Assembly (NCBI GenBank): GCA_947493175.1
Contig: CANLQD010000003.1
Span: 620,001-684,000, forward strand
Direction: 5' to 3'
Length of the DNA: 64,000 nt
Source: an uncultured Flavobacteriaceae bacterium
GTDB lineage: Bacteria; Bacteroidota; Bacteroidia; Flavobacteriales; Flavobacteriaceae
The position numbers and the translations under genes were made by a program. The notes below the pieces were generated by a model that was not told the DNA's origin, ran no database searches, and saw only the letters and a program-made list of their open reading frames with translations. Positions 27,750 to 37,379 of the stretch are shown here, one piece after another. The first letter of the stretch is position 1. Every line of letters begins with the position of its first letter.

Positions 27750-29795
27750 TTATTTTTCCCGTGGATTATCTTTCATTCTTTTAACATCATATTTAAAACG
27801 CAATTCACTGAACAGATTTGAAAATTCTAAATCGTTTTCTATCCACTTAATATTCACTTTTGAAGTATCAATCGGTTGGCTACTTAAGTTAAATCTTGAA
27901 GTATGAAAATCTCTTCTTTTTTGAGAAAGATTCTCCATTGAATTAGGTCTTCGAGTATCTTCAAGTTCAGCTCTATCAGATTTACCTTTAAAACCAAACA
28001 GGCCAATTTTTCCAAGCTTACCGGATTTACACTTACTAATAATTGAATTTTCAAAATCTACCTTCTGCTTTTGTGAGATTGCTGTGTCTATTGGATATAA
28101 TGAGAAGGAAATAAGTCCAGGATCACCGCCTACACCACCAATTCCTGGCTGTCCGGGCTCTCCAGGGGGATGCTCATTAGAGTTATTTTGCCCAGTTCTA
28201 AAAAAAAGAGAGCCATTTCCACCATTTCCACCAGCTTGGCCTTGACCACCTGAAGTATTTATTTCTAATGATTCTAAAAATACAATACCAGTCTTTAATT
28301 CAAGGTTTTTACCATTCCTACCCTTAATACCATCATTTCCAGGATCACCGGATTTTTCCTGACGAGGACCTCTTTGGTCGTCAAAACTAGCTCCATCGTT
28401 AGCCTTGTTGTTTTCGTCTTGAGGATAATCATTGCCCTTTGCTAAAATTTTTGAATTCTTGCCAAAAGCAGATCTTATTGCAGTTATTTGGATTGAATGA
28501 TAATCATCTGTGTCTTCAAATGTAAGAGAGATTCCAGGTAAAATTATAAACTCTTCGAATTTACCAATTAAGGTGCCATCCTTTAGCTCAAAATTATCAG
28601 TTATATCTAGTGGAGTAATGAGTAAATCTTCTTCAACAATTAAGGATTCGTCTTTTTCCAAATCAGTAAAGTACCAACCCCTATTTTCCAAGACTTTAAT
28701 GGAATCCCTGAATTTAACGACATTTTCCATTGCGAGATTAAGACTTGTCTCATCCTTTAATTTCTGAAGTGCTTTACTCGATTTAAGAATACAATCGATA
28801 GCTTTAGATTTTTCCCCTATATCTATGTAATTAACAGCGGCGTTTAAATAGGCCACATTTGCAGCGACTAAATCATCCGAAAACAACCCAAAATTTTCTT
28901 CAAATAAACTTCGGGCCTTAAAATGAAAGGCTTTAGCAACGATATCTTTAGTGTAGTATGTCTTTGGGTTAAAATCATCCATTGCCGCAATTACCTTATC
29001 TGCTGCCTTTTTGCTCAAATCAAATCTACCGTATTTACTCGCCAATTTTGACAATTCAGACAACATGGGTATATAATTAGAACTTATATGATCCACGGTT
29101 TTTTCGTACAGATCAAGTTTCTCAATATCGGTGTAATTTTTATTCTTTTGTACATGATTAAAAATCAATCGCGCTAAACCAGTAGGGTTGAATTTTTTAA
29201 GTCGCCTGTTAAATAATTGAGAATCCAAATTTTGAATATCTTCTATGGTAATCGGTTTAGAGTTTAACGAGACATCCAAGTAATCTTCTAGTAAGTCAAA
29301 TCTTTGAGATGAATCTATTTTGTATGCCACCATGTAACCACCATTACTCGGTCCAGTTCCAGGCGGGCAAACAACTCCATCTTCATTATTGAATTCAAAT
29401 TTTAGTGTCGATTTACTACTTATTAAATTTCTTAATTCACTATTTCTTAATGAATAAGAAATAATGTTATTTTCAGGCAATTTTATCTTCCCGGATGCTC
29501 TTATATTTCCCAATATAAAAGATGGTGGCAAGTTATTAGGATTATGAGGATTATTAACTTGGATCTTAACGGTTCTCCTTCCAATTCCCAGCACTCCACC
29601 CTTTTTTTTCTTTCTCACATATGGGCATTTGTTCACTGTACCTGAAATTGATGTAATTGTAAAGGTCTCTCCAGGAAATAATTCAAAATTTTGATTATCC
29701 CTGTTGATCTTGATTTCAAAACTGCCAGATTCTTGCCCAAACGTAAAATGGGTAAATAGAATAGTAAGAATGACAAAATTAATATTAGTTTTCAT
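27750..29795 (-). CDS. Secreted protein with collagen-like glycine-rich segment
   Basis: This is a 681-residue protein. The start at 29795 is chosen because M-K-T-N-I-N begins a clean signal peptide ending F-G-Q; an in-frame ATG 36 bases upstream would bury it. An N-terminal beta-rich domain follows, then a helical TPR-like middle (about 200-380). Between about 490 and 565 is a glycine-rich stretch with G-D-P-G-N-D-G-I-K-G, G-G-Q-G-Q-A-G-G-N-G-G and P-G-E-P-G-Q-P-G-I-G-G. Such segments form collagen-like or polyglycine-type fibres. It overlaps the stop of the upstream coiled-coil gene by 11 bases and is followed by the C39 peptidase gene. The function is not known. Confidence 0.65.
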   Translation of the reverse strand: MKTNINFVILTILFTHFTFGQESGSFEIKINRDNQNFELFPGETFTITSISGTVNKCPYVRKKKKGGVLGIGRRTVKIQVNNPHNPNNLPPSFILGNIRASGKIKLPENNIISYSLRNSELRNLISSKSTLKFEFNNEDGVVCPPGTGPSNGGYMVAYKIDSSQRFDLLEDYLDVSLNSKPITIEDIQNLDSQLFNRRLKKFNPTGLARLIFNHVQKNKNYTDIEKLDLYEKTVDHISSNYIPMLSELSKLASKYGRFDLSKKAADKVIAAMDDFNPKTYYTKDIVAKAFHFKARSLFEENFGLFSDDLVAANVAYLNAAVNYIDIGEKSKAIDCILKSSKALQKLKDETSLNLAMENVVKFRDSIKVLENRGWYFTDLEKDESLIVEEDLLITPLDITDNFELKDGTLIGKFEEFIILPGISLTFEDTDDYHSIQITAIRSAFGKNSKILAKGNDYPQDENNKANDGASFDDQRGPRQEKSGDPGNDGIKGRNGKNLELKTGIVFLESLEINTSGGQGQAGGNGGNGSLFFRTGQNNSNEHPPGEPGQPGIGGVGGDPGLISFSLYPIDTAISQKQKVDFENSIISKCKSGKLGKIGLFGFKGKSDRAELEDTRRPNSMENLSQKRRDFHTSRFNLSSQPIDTSKVNIKWIENDLEFSNLFSELRFKYDVKRMKDNPREK

Positions 29796-32700
29796 TGCTT
29801 TCTGCAGTATTATCATCGTTACTATTGTCAATATAATATGTCACGACCTCTCCATTACTATTGTTTTTGGCCAATGTGCCATCATATACCGCTTCAACTT
29901 CATAGTCAGTAAAATATTTTTGTTTAATATCATCATCATTAAAATATTCTTGATTGCGGAGAAGCATAGAGTTTAATTCCTCTACAGAAGGAAACCCCAG
30001 AAACCCTAGTTCATAACTATTATAGTAAATAGGAATATCCTTTATTGGATTTTCTGGATCCTGAGATTCTGCCGTTGCAGATCGTTTAATTTCATAAATT
30101 AAAGATTGATCTGATCTAAATTCGAACTCATCAAAATTTGGCGAATTAGTAGAGATAAAATAAAATCTGAAAACCAAGTCTTTAAATTCTTCAAAAAAAG
30201 CGGAATGAAGGGTAAACTTAAAACTAGAATCAACTGCATAACCAAGGAATTCGCAGCTATCATTCATGTACCAATTGTCCTTGTATTTATCAATAACTGA
30301 TTGAGTGTAATTCAATTGGTTATTTAGTTCATCGGGATTCAAACTGGAAATACTGGCCTTTTTACCTACAAGTAGTTGAGTCTCTGTTATACCATTTCTT
30401 CTTACTCTTCCTCGTCCTAAATTCTCAATATCAACATGTGAGATGTCTAGACCTCTTTTGGTATCATTATTATTATCAATACCAGCAATTTTAAAATCTA
30501 TAATTCTAAAATTTTCAGGAGGATTATTTCTAAACGCTTCAGGAGCATTGACCATAAAAGCGTCAATTAGATTAAACGTAATTTCTTCACCATCAGGAAG
30601 GTCTTTAACTTCACTTATTTCAGACTCTTTGATTTCATTAATGGATATTAAATGACTTGCATCAGGCGCAAAATTTTGATCTGACTCAGAAAAGTATTGT
30701 TCTATATTTTGACTCAATACAGAATATATGTTTTTCCAGTATTCTCTAGTATATTCTATGTCCGTTCTATCACGAACGCCAGTCCTATCGAACCATGAAA
30801 TTAATTGTATTTCTGGATCGTATACATAGATGTAATTTCTAGGATCAGATATGACTAAATCTTTAATTGATTTGCTGGCCCAGAATTGTACAGATTTATC
30901 CAATAAAAAATATTCTGTTTTTAAAATTTCAGATTCATAAAACAATCGCTTTAAAGCAAATTTCTTTAAAAGTTCAATTGTAACATTTTGCTTTCTTAGT
31001 AAATTTCTTTTTAGGTCTTCATATTGCTTTTCTTTAAGTTTAGATATTTCCTTTGTATATGACGCAATTTCTTCTTCCATTTCCCATATTTCCTTTTCGA
31101 TTCTACTTTTATCAATGTCAGTATATAATTCGAAAATTTTAGTTTGATTAAGCTTCATTTCCTTTGTATTGGAATTTATTTGATCTATTAGATCGTAAGA
31201 ATCAAATACTTTAGTTGCTACCCCTATGCCAACCGAAGCTCCGGGGAAAGCATAATTGAGAGCCATTGTAGCTATTTGATCTTGTACACCAGAAGAAATA
31301 TCATCATTACTTTGTTTAATAGACTTATTATTTTTGACAAAGGTTGGAATATTGGATAAGATTTTTTGAGTTTCATCTTTTCTATCATTGATTGCTTTGG
31401 TATTATTGAAAAAGTAATGACTTCCCACAGCCTGGTTTACCGTTTTTTCTAAACTAACAACCTTTTTTTCGACTAATACTTTTGAAACATTAACCCTGTC
31501 TATTTTAGTATATTGCAGCGCTTCAACTAATTTGGTGATTTCAAAATCTATGTTTTTAAAGTCAGCGGTTGCTTGATTTTGTATTGTTCCCAGATACTCA
31601 ATAAAAATCTGCCTCAATGCTTTAACTTTTGCCGATTCAATAGTTTGCAGGACTGGTAAATGAAGTAAATTCGAAATACTAACCTGATGCGTATCTCTTA
31701 TTTTAATTTGATCGTTTACAATAACAATATTGTTTGCAAACCTATTCGAATTAAAAACAAACTTGCCATTTTGGACTCTAGCATACCGTCTCAACTCTTG
31801 TCTAAAATCCTCATCTAAGTATGGGGTTATTTCATAGTAAAATAATTTAACTATTTCAGATATTACTATTTTTGACCCCTCTTTATTGAATTCATCCTGA
31901 ATCAATTGCTTAATGAGTCCGAATATTATCTCATCCAAATTCGACCATGAATCGTCTATTTCATTCTGAATTAACTGATTTAAAAAATTATAGAACTTTA
32001 CAGAATCTGGACCAAATTCTTCAAGAATTATTGTTGTGACATCGAAATTTCCTGATTTAACTAAGGTCTCCCATTGTTTTTTATAATTTTCTGGAAGTTC
32101 TTTAATTATTATTTCACCTATTTCTTCAAACTTATATTTTAAAGAATCTTTGTTAATAAGATTTGAAATCGAATCTGCCCTGGTTTTTACTAATTCCCAT
32201 TGCTGTTTGACCGAATCAGGTCCAAATTCAACTAATTTGTCAGATAAACTAATGAGATCATCAAAATTGACATCCTTGTCCTTTAAATTCTTTATTTCAT
32301 TAGCAAGAGTTTCATACTGTGGACAGTTTATACTGTTCAATAAATCAGCTTCGTTTAACCCCCTAATTTCTCCGAATTTCCTTGGAAACCAATCTCTATC
32401 TAAAATATAATTGATACACTCACAAGAAGGATTTTCAATACAATTTTTAATCCTAGACATTCTATTATTTCCAATATCAATTCCATTTTGTACTGCTTGT
32501 TTCAACTGGGAATATGACTTTTCAAATTCTATGATCTGTGATTCTGCTTCTTTGGCAAATTCCCTTGTTGATTCATACTTACTCAAAACACTGGTTAACT
32601 TTAGTCCATTTTCAGTTATACTTACAACACTTGGATTTTCAAGGATTTCGTCAAAGTCTATAGAACTGATTGTTTCATAGTTTTTCTTGGCTTCAGTGTA

Positions 32701-33588
32701 TATGTTCTTTGCATCCTCAACTTGCATCATGAATTCGGAAAACTCGTTATTGCCCAAAGCAACTTTTTCTATCAAGACTTGACCTAAATTATTTTTAATT
32801 GATTCGGGATTTGCTAACGAAGTAAATTCATTTATTGATTTAAAATTTTCAGTATCAATTATTGCACCTGTTACTTGGCTTTGAACGTATCCTTGTACAG
32901 CGGAAGAAATTGCTTTTTCATTCTGATTTAATGATTTCATTAATCCAGAAGTTTCATCAGCTAATTTTTGATTTTTCGTATTTAATTCTTTTATACTTGA
33001 GTTATGACTCTTTATTAGCCTTTCATACCTGTCACCAATTCTTTCAGAATAGAATTCTTTAATATCACTCAAATTAATAGCCTGAATATTATCAAGTTCT
33101 CGGATTTTAATTTTTGTTAATTCAGAATTTGTACTATCATAATTAGCAATCATCTCTATAACCTCATCTACTGTAACTTGATAAGAGTCATAACGTGCCT
33201 TAAATCTCTCATACCTTTCTTTTATTGGAAGAACACGATTGTGATACTTCAATCCATAGTAATCAGCACCGTATTCAAGTAATTTCAGTTTATAATCAAG
33301 ATCTAGTTTTAAATATTTGGGTAAATATTTGTTCGAATAGTGTTCTGAATTCTGAATAGTTTGAAATATTGGCGTTGATTCCTTAAAATTTTTAAAATAT
33401 TTTAATGCCTCAGTATAATATTCTTGTGAGAATTCTCTATCCCCTTTTACAAATGCTAAATCACCTAAAGATTTTTGAATATAAGCTTCTTCGAAATCCA
33501 AAAATTCTGTTGTAAATAATTCTTGTTGAGATAATCCCTTGAAGTTTAGGGTTAAAAAAAATATCAAAATCCATTTTAACTGTTTCAT
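29785..33588 (-). CDS. Giant secreted alpha-helical/coiled-coil protein
   Basis: This is a 1267-residue protein with a signal peptide ending L-S-Q near residue 21. Most of it is predicted-looking long helices with heptad spacing (E-K-E-I-W-E-M-E-E-E-I-A-S-Y). One hydrophobic, glycine-containing patch (A-L-N-Y-A-F-P-G-A-S-V-G-I-G-V-A, about 785-802) is flanked by coiled coils. An E-F-G-P-D-S-V-K motif occurs twice (near 451 and 525), with a related E-L-P-E-N-Y-K-K-Q-W copy between, indicating an internal repeat. The last 250 residues look beta-rich. A hydrophobic hairpin inside helices recalls alpha-helical pore-forming toxins, but the similarity is only architectural. It is first in the secreted operon. 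Confidence 0.65.
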   Translation of the reverse strand: MKQLKWILIFFLTLNFKGLSQQELFTTEFLDFEEAYIQKSLGDLAFVKGDREFSQEYYTEALKYFKNFKESTPIFQTIQNSEHYSNKYLPKYLKLDLDYKLKLLEYGADYYGLKYHNRVLPIKERYERFKARYDSYQVTVDEVIEMIANYDSTNSELTKIKIRELDNIQAINLSDIKEFYSERIGDRYERLIKSHNSSIKELNTKNQKLADETSGLMKSLNQNEKAISSAVQGYVQSQVTGAIIDTENFKSINEFTSLANPESIKNNLGQVLIEKVALGNNEFSEFMMQVEDAKNIYTEAKKNYETISSIDFDEILENPSVVSITENGLKLTSVLSKYESTREFAKEAESQIIEFEKSYSQLKQAVQNGIDIGNNRMSRIKNCIENPSCECINYILDRDWFPRKFGEIRGLNEADLLNSINCPQYETLANEIKNLKDKDVNFDDLISLSDKLVEFGPDSVKQQWELVKTRADSISNLINKDSLKYKFEEIGEIIIKELPENYKKQWETLVKSGNFDVTTIILEEFGPDSVKFYNFLNQLIQNEIDDSWSNLDEIIFGLIKQLIQDEFNKEGSKIVISEIVKLFYYEITPYLDEDFRQELRRYARVQNGKFVFNSNRFANNIVIVNDQIKIRDTHQVSISNLLHLPVLQTIESAKVKALRQIFIEYLGTIQNQATADFKNIDFEITKLVEALQYTKIDRVNVSKVLVEKKVVSLEKTVNQAVGSHYFFNNTKAINDRKDETQKILSNIPTFVKNNKSIKQSNDDISSGVQDQIATMALNYAFPGASVGIGVATKVFDSYDLIDQINSNTKEMKLNQTKIFELYTDIDKSRIEKEIWEMEEEIASYTKEISKLKEKQYEDLKRNLLRKQNVTIELLKKFALKRLFYESEILKTEYFLLDKSVQFWASKSIKDLVISDPRNYIYVYDPEIQLISWFDRTGVRDRTDIEYTREYWKNIYSVLSQNIEQYFSESDQNFAPDASHLISINEIKESEISEVKDLPDGEEITFNLIDAFMVNAPEAFRNNPPENFRIIDFKIAGIDNNNDTKRGLDISHVDIENLGRGRVRRNGITETQLLVGKKASISSLNPDELNNQLNYTQSVIDKYKDNWYMNDSCEFLGYAVDSSFKFTLHSAFFEEFKDLVFRFYFISTNSPNFDEFEFRSDQSLIYEIKRSATAESQDPENPIKDIPIYYNSYELGFLGFPSVEELNSMLLRNQEYFNDDDIKQKYFTDYEVEAVYDGTLAKNNSNGEVVTYYIDNSNDDNTAESNEN

Positions 33589-34050
33589 CTAATTAGATAT
33601 TGTTGATTAAATCTGTTTTCAGTAGGAAAAACTTGCAATACTTCAAAAATTAAAAAGCGAATTATATCCAAAATAATTTAAAAATTATCTAACGCATGCA
33701 GGCTTAACCTTGTCCAATCAAATAGAAATATAGGGCAGTAAAAAGGGGATAAGTGCTCGAAATATATAATTTTATTCGTTAATTCAATTGCATGAAAACC
33801 TTAAAAAAACTAAGGTTTTTGCGCAATACACTTTTACTTGGTATTACTATATTTAGAGTTTTACCTTCCCTAAAATCAAAATGTACTTACCAGAGGCTCT
33901 TTAATGGCGTTGATTCTTATTGAACAAAAAGTTACTAATAAACCATATCAACAAGATTTTTTAATAACGGATAACTAATTATTATCTTTTTATAATCATT
34001 TCTCAAATATGCTTTGAACAAGTATTTTTGGAAATAACATAGTAAATAGC
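33589..34050. other. Intergenic region
   Basis: This very AT-rich 462-base gap lies between two minus-strand transcription units. Apart from the hairpin at 33795-33820 I see nothing in it. Confidence 0.4.
33795..33820. terminator. Hairpin terminator, possibly bidirectional
   Basis: A perfect 9-pair stem (aaaacctta / taaggtttt) surrounds a 7-base loop and has A/T tracts on both sides. It lies 230 bases downstream of the response regulator stop, whose transcript it could end. Confidence 0.45.
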
Positions 34051-34791
34051 CTAAACGATAAAAATCTTTTTCTCCTTTGCTATTGCTACCAGTTGTAACG
34101 TGGTTTTCGCATTAAAATAGTCTTTTAGGTCTCTGATTCTATTTTCTATAGTGGCCTGGCCACAAGCAGTGAATCCATCATTTTTTAAAAGCTCTGGAAG
34201 TTGTTTTATTTGGGCTCCTTTGAACAGTTTGCGAAGAATAGCGCGATCCATTCTTGAAATGTCCAAGGCATCCTTGTTGGCATCCATAATTTGCCTTACC
34301 TCTTTGCTGATGTACTGGCCACCTATAAAAATGAGATTTAGGGCAAAAGCAAGTTCATCAAGACTCTTTCTTCCCTTTATGATATAACCATCAACACCGA
34401 TAGAATTTACCAGAAGATCAATAATAACCGGCTGATTGATCATACTATAAACAACTATGGGAGGTGGGGATTTGAAGCATTTTCTAATTTGAATTATGAA
34501 GTCTTCTCCATTTTCTATTTCCTGACTAAGTTGACTTTCCTTTTTGTAATGCAAGTCAACAATAATTAGGTCAATTAGGTCTTCTTTCTTACAGACCTTC
34601 AGTGCTTTATCACAAGTATCGATCCAAGTAGCATTGATAGTAAATTCTGAAATTTCAGAAAGACGTGTACAAATACCTTTTGCCTCTCCACTTGAATCTT
34701 CCACTAAAAGTACCTTCTTTGTTTTTGACACGGATTCTTTTGATTTAGCACGAATATATTGTAATACATTCTCGTTACGATAGGGGAACAC
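34051..34791 (-). CDS. LuxR/NarL-type response regulator
   Basis: This 246-residue protein has an N-terminal receiver domain: V-L-L-V-E31-D32 acidic pocket, phosphoacceptor D79 in L-I-I-V-D-L, and I-I-K-G near 137 as the conserved lysine position. A C-terminal helical domain (about 180-240) is HTH-like with a T-I-E-N-R-I-R-D-L-K-D-Y-F recognition-helix pattern. It replaces the standard LuxR consensus, as is common for Bacteroidetes partners of TPR kinases. The gene overlaps the upstream kinase gene by 17 bases, so this is its cognate regulator. The target genes are unknown. The mini-lipoprotein or the secreted operon on either side are candidates by position only. Confidence 0.8.
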   Translation of the reverse strand: MFPYRNENVLQYIRAKSKESVSKTKKVLLVEDSSGEAKGICTRLSEISEFTINATWIDTCDKALKVCKKEDLIDLIIVDLHYKKESQLSQEIENGEDFIIQIRKCFKSPPPIVVYSMINQPVIIDLLVNSIGVDGYIIKGRKSLDELAFALNLIFIGGQYISKEVRQIMDANKDALDISRMDRAILRKLFKGAQIKQLPELLKNDGFTACGQATIENRIRDLKDYFNAKTTLQLVAIAKEKKIFIV

Positions 34792-36631
34792 CTATATGTA
34801 CATGAAAACCTTGATTGGGTTCACTAAATATGTGAGTGCTTCCGTCCAGTTTGGCGATTCTTCGTTCAATATCATTTAATCCTACACTTTTCATCTTTTC
34901 AGAAAAAGCACAGCCCACACCATTATCTTTAACATCCATATGAATCTGATTGTTTTCTTCTCTGAATGAAACCAAAATTTGAGTTGCTTTTGAGTGTTTC
35001 GAAGAATTGATTAGTAGCTCCTGGAGACTTCTAAATAGCTCTGTTTTTGAAGTAACTGATACCTTGGTCCAGTCTACTTCTCCCAGACCATCAGCGTCCA
35101 TTGAAATTGAATACAGTTTTTCCTTTTCTTCAAGAAGGCCTTGTAAACGATTGGGAAAAGTAATTTTATTGAAATTGAGGTGCATGTAATCTTGTGAAAC
35201 TAAACGCAGTTCATGATACACTTTTTCAACTCTATCACTGATAGAGGCGAAACCGATTTTGGGATGTTGTACTTCACGGTCATCCGCAAACAACATTACC
35301 TCTCTAATCTTATCCACTACATAATCGTGCACTTTACCAGAGAGGTTATTACGCTCATTTTCCCGAGCTTCTAAAGTGGCAATTTTATGGTTCTTATGGA
35401 GAATTTTTTTTCGCTGATATGCATAAATAAAGAAGGATAGAAGGCTTATCGAAATGGTAATTATTCCTAAAAGATAGTAACTGTTTTGGGTTTCTTTTTT
35501 AGCGATCTGTTCGCCAGCCACAGCAATTTCCTCCTTTTGATTGGCAATTTCTATCTCTCGTTCCTTGATTTGATATTTAGCCGCAGTGTACTCATTTATT
35601 GTTTTTCTTTCGGCACGTTGAATACTATCTGTGAGAAAAGCGTACCTCTTAGCCTCCTGATCAGAAGCTGCATTTAAAGCAATAATATTCAGTAATGCTT
35701 CTTCTTGAGAATCTGGACTTTTGGTTTTACCAACGGCAATTTCGTATGCTTTTCTCGCATAATAGGTGGCTTTGGTTTTATTGGATTGCAGATAGTAAAC
35801 GGTTAGATGGATGTAGGAAGCAAACATTTCACTATAATCTCCTTCTTTTATTCTTTCATGCAAAGCACTTTTTAAAAGGGCCAGGGAACGGTCTTTATCT
35901 CCCAACTTTGATAGTGCAAAGCCAAGATTGCTTTTTATTTTAGCCCGCAGCCTTGGAGATTTGAATTCCAGATTTTCCAAAATACTGTCATAGATTTTTA
36001 CCGCTTGTTTGTACTTTTTTTGATGCTTATAATTTACCCCAATGTTGTTGAGAATCGAGGCCCTTTCCGAATCGTCCACTGAATAATCCAGTGCATTTTG
36101 ATATGCGTCTTTAGCCGCAGAAAATTCTTGATTATTCGCTGAAGCTATTGCAAATTCATTATAAAAGTCACGGATGTAGGATTTATGGTCAAATTTTTTC
36201 GAAACTTCTATCCCTGTCAGAGCACTTTTTTGAGCTTCCCCATGATCTCCAATTTTATTGAGAATTCCGCATTTATGAAATAGCAATGGAAGTTTGTGTT
36301 CTTCCAATTTTGAGGAAGTCTTTAAATCCATACCGTGATCAAACCGACTTAGAGCATGAACAGGTTTCCCTTGTTTACTGGCATAAAACCCTAGTCTATA
36401 ATAGCTGTTAAGAAGTAATGCAGTATCTCGCAACTTTAAGGCATGGGTTTTTAACTTTAATGCCGAGTGATAAGCGGAGTCATACATGCCTTCACGGCTG
36501 TAATGTTTACATTCAAGCCTCAATCTCTCGGAGATAGAATCTGAAGAATATTGGGCATTTAACGTCGCTCCTGCTAAAGCAAAAAAAATGATTGGTAAGA
36601 ACAGTTTTGTTCTAAATGGCTGGTTAATCAA
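34775..36631 (-). CDS. TPR-containing sensor histidine kinase
   Basis: This is a 618-residue protein. A signal peptide or first TM lies at about 9-26. A periplasmic array of TPR-like helices spans about 40-330, with a coiled coil to 380 and a TM at about 385-404. The HisKA_3-like dimerisation segment has H435-D436 (G-K-V-H-D-Y), and the HATPase domain has E-L-L-I-N-S-S-K-H-S (N box) and D-N-G-V-G (G1). The Bacteroidetes TPR-kinase type senses unknown periplasmic signals and phosphorylates a LuxR-type partner, here the overlapping gene at 34051. Everything needed for activity appears intact. Confidence 0.85.
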   Translation of the reverse strand: MINQPFRTKLFLPIIFFALAGATLNAQYSSDSISERLRLECKHYSREGMYDSAYHSALKLKTHALKLRDTALLLNSYYRLGFYASKQGKPVHALSRFDHGMDLKTSSKLEEHKLPLLFHKCGILNKIGDHGEAQKSALTGIEVSKKFDHKSYIRDFYNEFAIASANNQEFSAAKDAYQNALDYSVDDSERASILNNIGVNYKHQKKYKQAVKIYDSILENLEFKSPRLRAKIKSNLGFALSKLGDKDRSLALLKSALHERIKEGDYSEMFASYIHLTVYYLQSNKTKATYYARKAYEIAVGKTKSPDSQEEALLNIIALNAASDQEAKRYAFLTDSIQRAERKTINEYTAAKYQIKEREIEIANQKEEIAVAGEQIAKKETQNSYYLLGIITISISLLSFFIYAYQRKKILHKNHKIATLEARENERNNLSGKVHDYVVDKIREVMLFADDREVQHPKIGFASISDRVEKVYHELRLVSQDYMHLNFNKITFPNRLQGLLEEKEKLYSISMDADGLGEVDWTKVSVTSKTELFRSLQELLINSSKHSKATQILVSFREENNQIHMDVKDNGVGCAFSEKMKSVGLNDIERRIAKLDGSTHIFSEPNQGFHVHIGVPLS

Positions 36632-36670
36632 GAAAGGTTATTTTTCTACAAACTAGTAATTATTTGAGTA

Positions 36671-36699
36671 AAATAAAAGCCCCAGAACTTTCTGGGGCT
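36671..36699 (-). terminator. Rho-independent terminator of the mini-lipoprotein gene
   Basis: A 9-pair stem (agccccaga / tctggggct) with a 4-base loop is followed on the minus strand by TTTTATTTTA. It starts 8 bases after the stop codon of the mini-lipoprotein gene. This separates that gene from the kinase gene downstream. Confidence 0.7.
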
Positions 36700-36706
36700 A
36701 AGCAAA

Positions 36707-36946
36707 TTAAGCTTCATCTGGATCTCTTGCTTTTCTGTCTTCTTCACCTTCTGTAGATTGTTCAGAAGAGTTGTGAATAATTTCCCTTAGCTTAATTGCG
36801 TCGGGGTCTCTTTCCTTTCTGTCCTCTTCTCCCTCGGTTGATTCCTCTTTGTGGTTTGGTGTTGTTTCCAATTCCTCAGGGGTACAAGAAAATGTGGTAG
36901 TTAATACAGAGGCTAATGTGATCAAAAAAAATACTGCTTTTTTCAT
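36707..36946 (-). CDS. Small lipoprotein with duplicated acidic motif
   Basis: This is a 79-residue protein. A lipoprotein signal has its lipobox at T-F-S-C21, and the mature part has only 59 residues. It contains a 14-residue motif twice: S-T-E-G-E-E-D-R-K-E-R-D-P-D and S-T-E-G-E-E-D-R-K-A-R-D-P-D, separated by 15 residues. The highly charged, probably disordered surface motif is not one I can assign to a family. It is monocistronic with its own strong terminator, which suggests an abundant, separately regulated product. Confidence 0.65.
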   Translation of the reverse strand: MKKAVFFLITLASVLTTTFSCTPEELETTPNHKEESTEGEEDRKERDPDAIKLREIIHNSSEQSTEGEEDRKARDPDEA

Positions 36947-37379
36947 TTTTCAGTTTTTTAGGTTAATACTGGAGCAATGATATTTGAGCAGTACTCTTCC
37001 GTAGTTTTCCTCTACAAATGCTCTATGGTTTTTGGCCTTTGGATAGGGTTTCCCCTAAAAGAATGGGATGGGAATACAATAGTTTTGAAGGTATAGTGGG
37101 TCGATTACCATTTCTATTATTCAAGTCCAAGAGTCTACTGCCCTGTAAATAGGATCCGAGAATAGGACCGGCAAAAGATCTCTAACAACATTTTTATGGC
37201 GCTTATAAGACCAAATGCAATTTGATGAAACTCTTATACCGAGAACATTTGAATGACTTATTGAATGCTGTTGAACTTCGAATCTTCTGGGATGATAGAA
37301 CAATTCAACAGCTTTTTATATTCAGGGAAAACTGGGGAAAACTGCTAACAAAATATTCTTACACAATAAAATCTGAGTT
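36947..37379. other. Divergent intergenic region with leader hairpin
   Basis: This 433-base gap has no gene. Near its right end a perfect 9-pair stem (gctgttgaa at 37267-37275, ttcaacagc at 37304-37312) encloses a 28-base loop and is followed by ttttt. If transcription of the ABC operon starts upstream of it, this would act as a leader attenuator; otherwise it may end an unseen transcript. No TPP riboswitch consensus was found. Confidence 0.35.

Noticed and set aside
27750-29831. Longer start for the glycine-rich protein at 29831
   Set aside because: It would place 12 extra residues before a clean signal peptide and extend the overlap with the upstream gene.
36947-37379. TPP riboswitch before the THI5-like ABC operon
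   Set aside because: The conserved CUGAGA and the second conserved helix are absent; only a simple hairpin is present.
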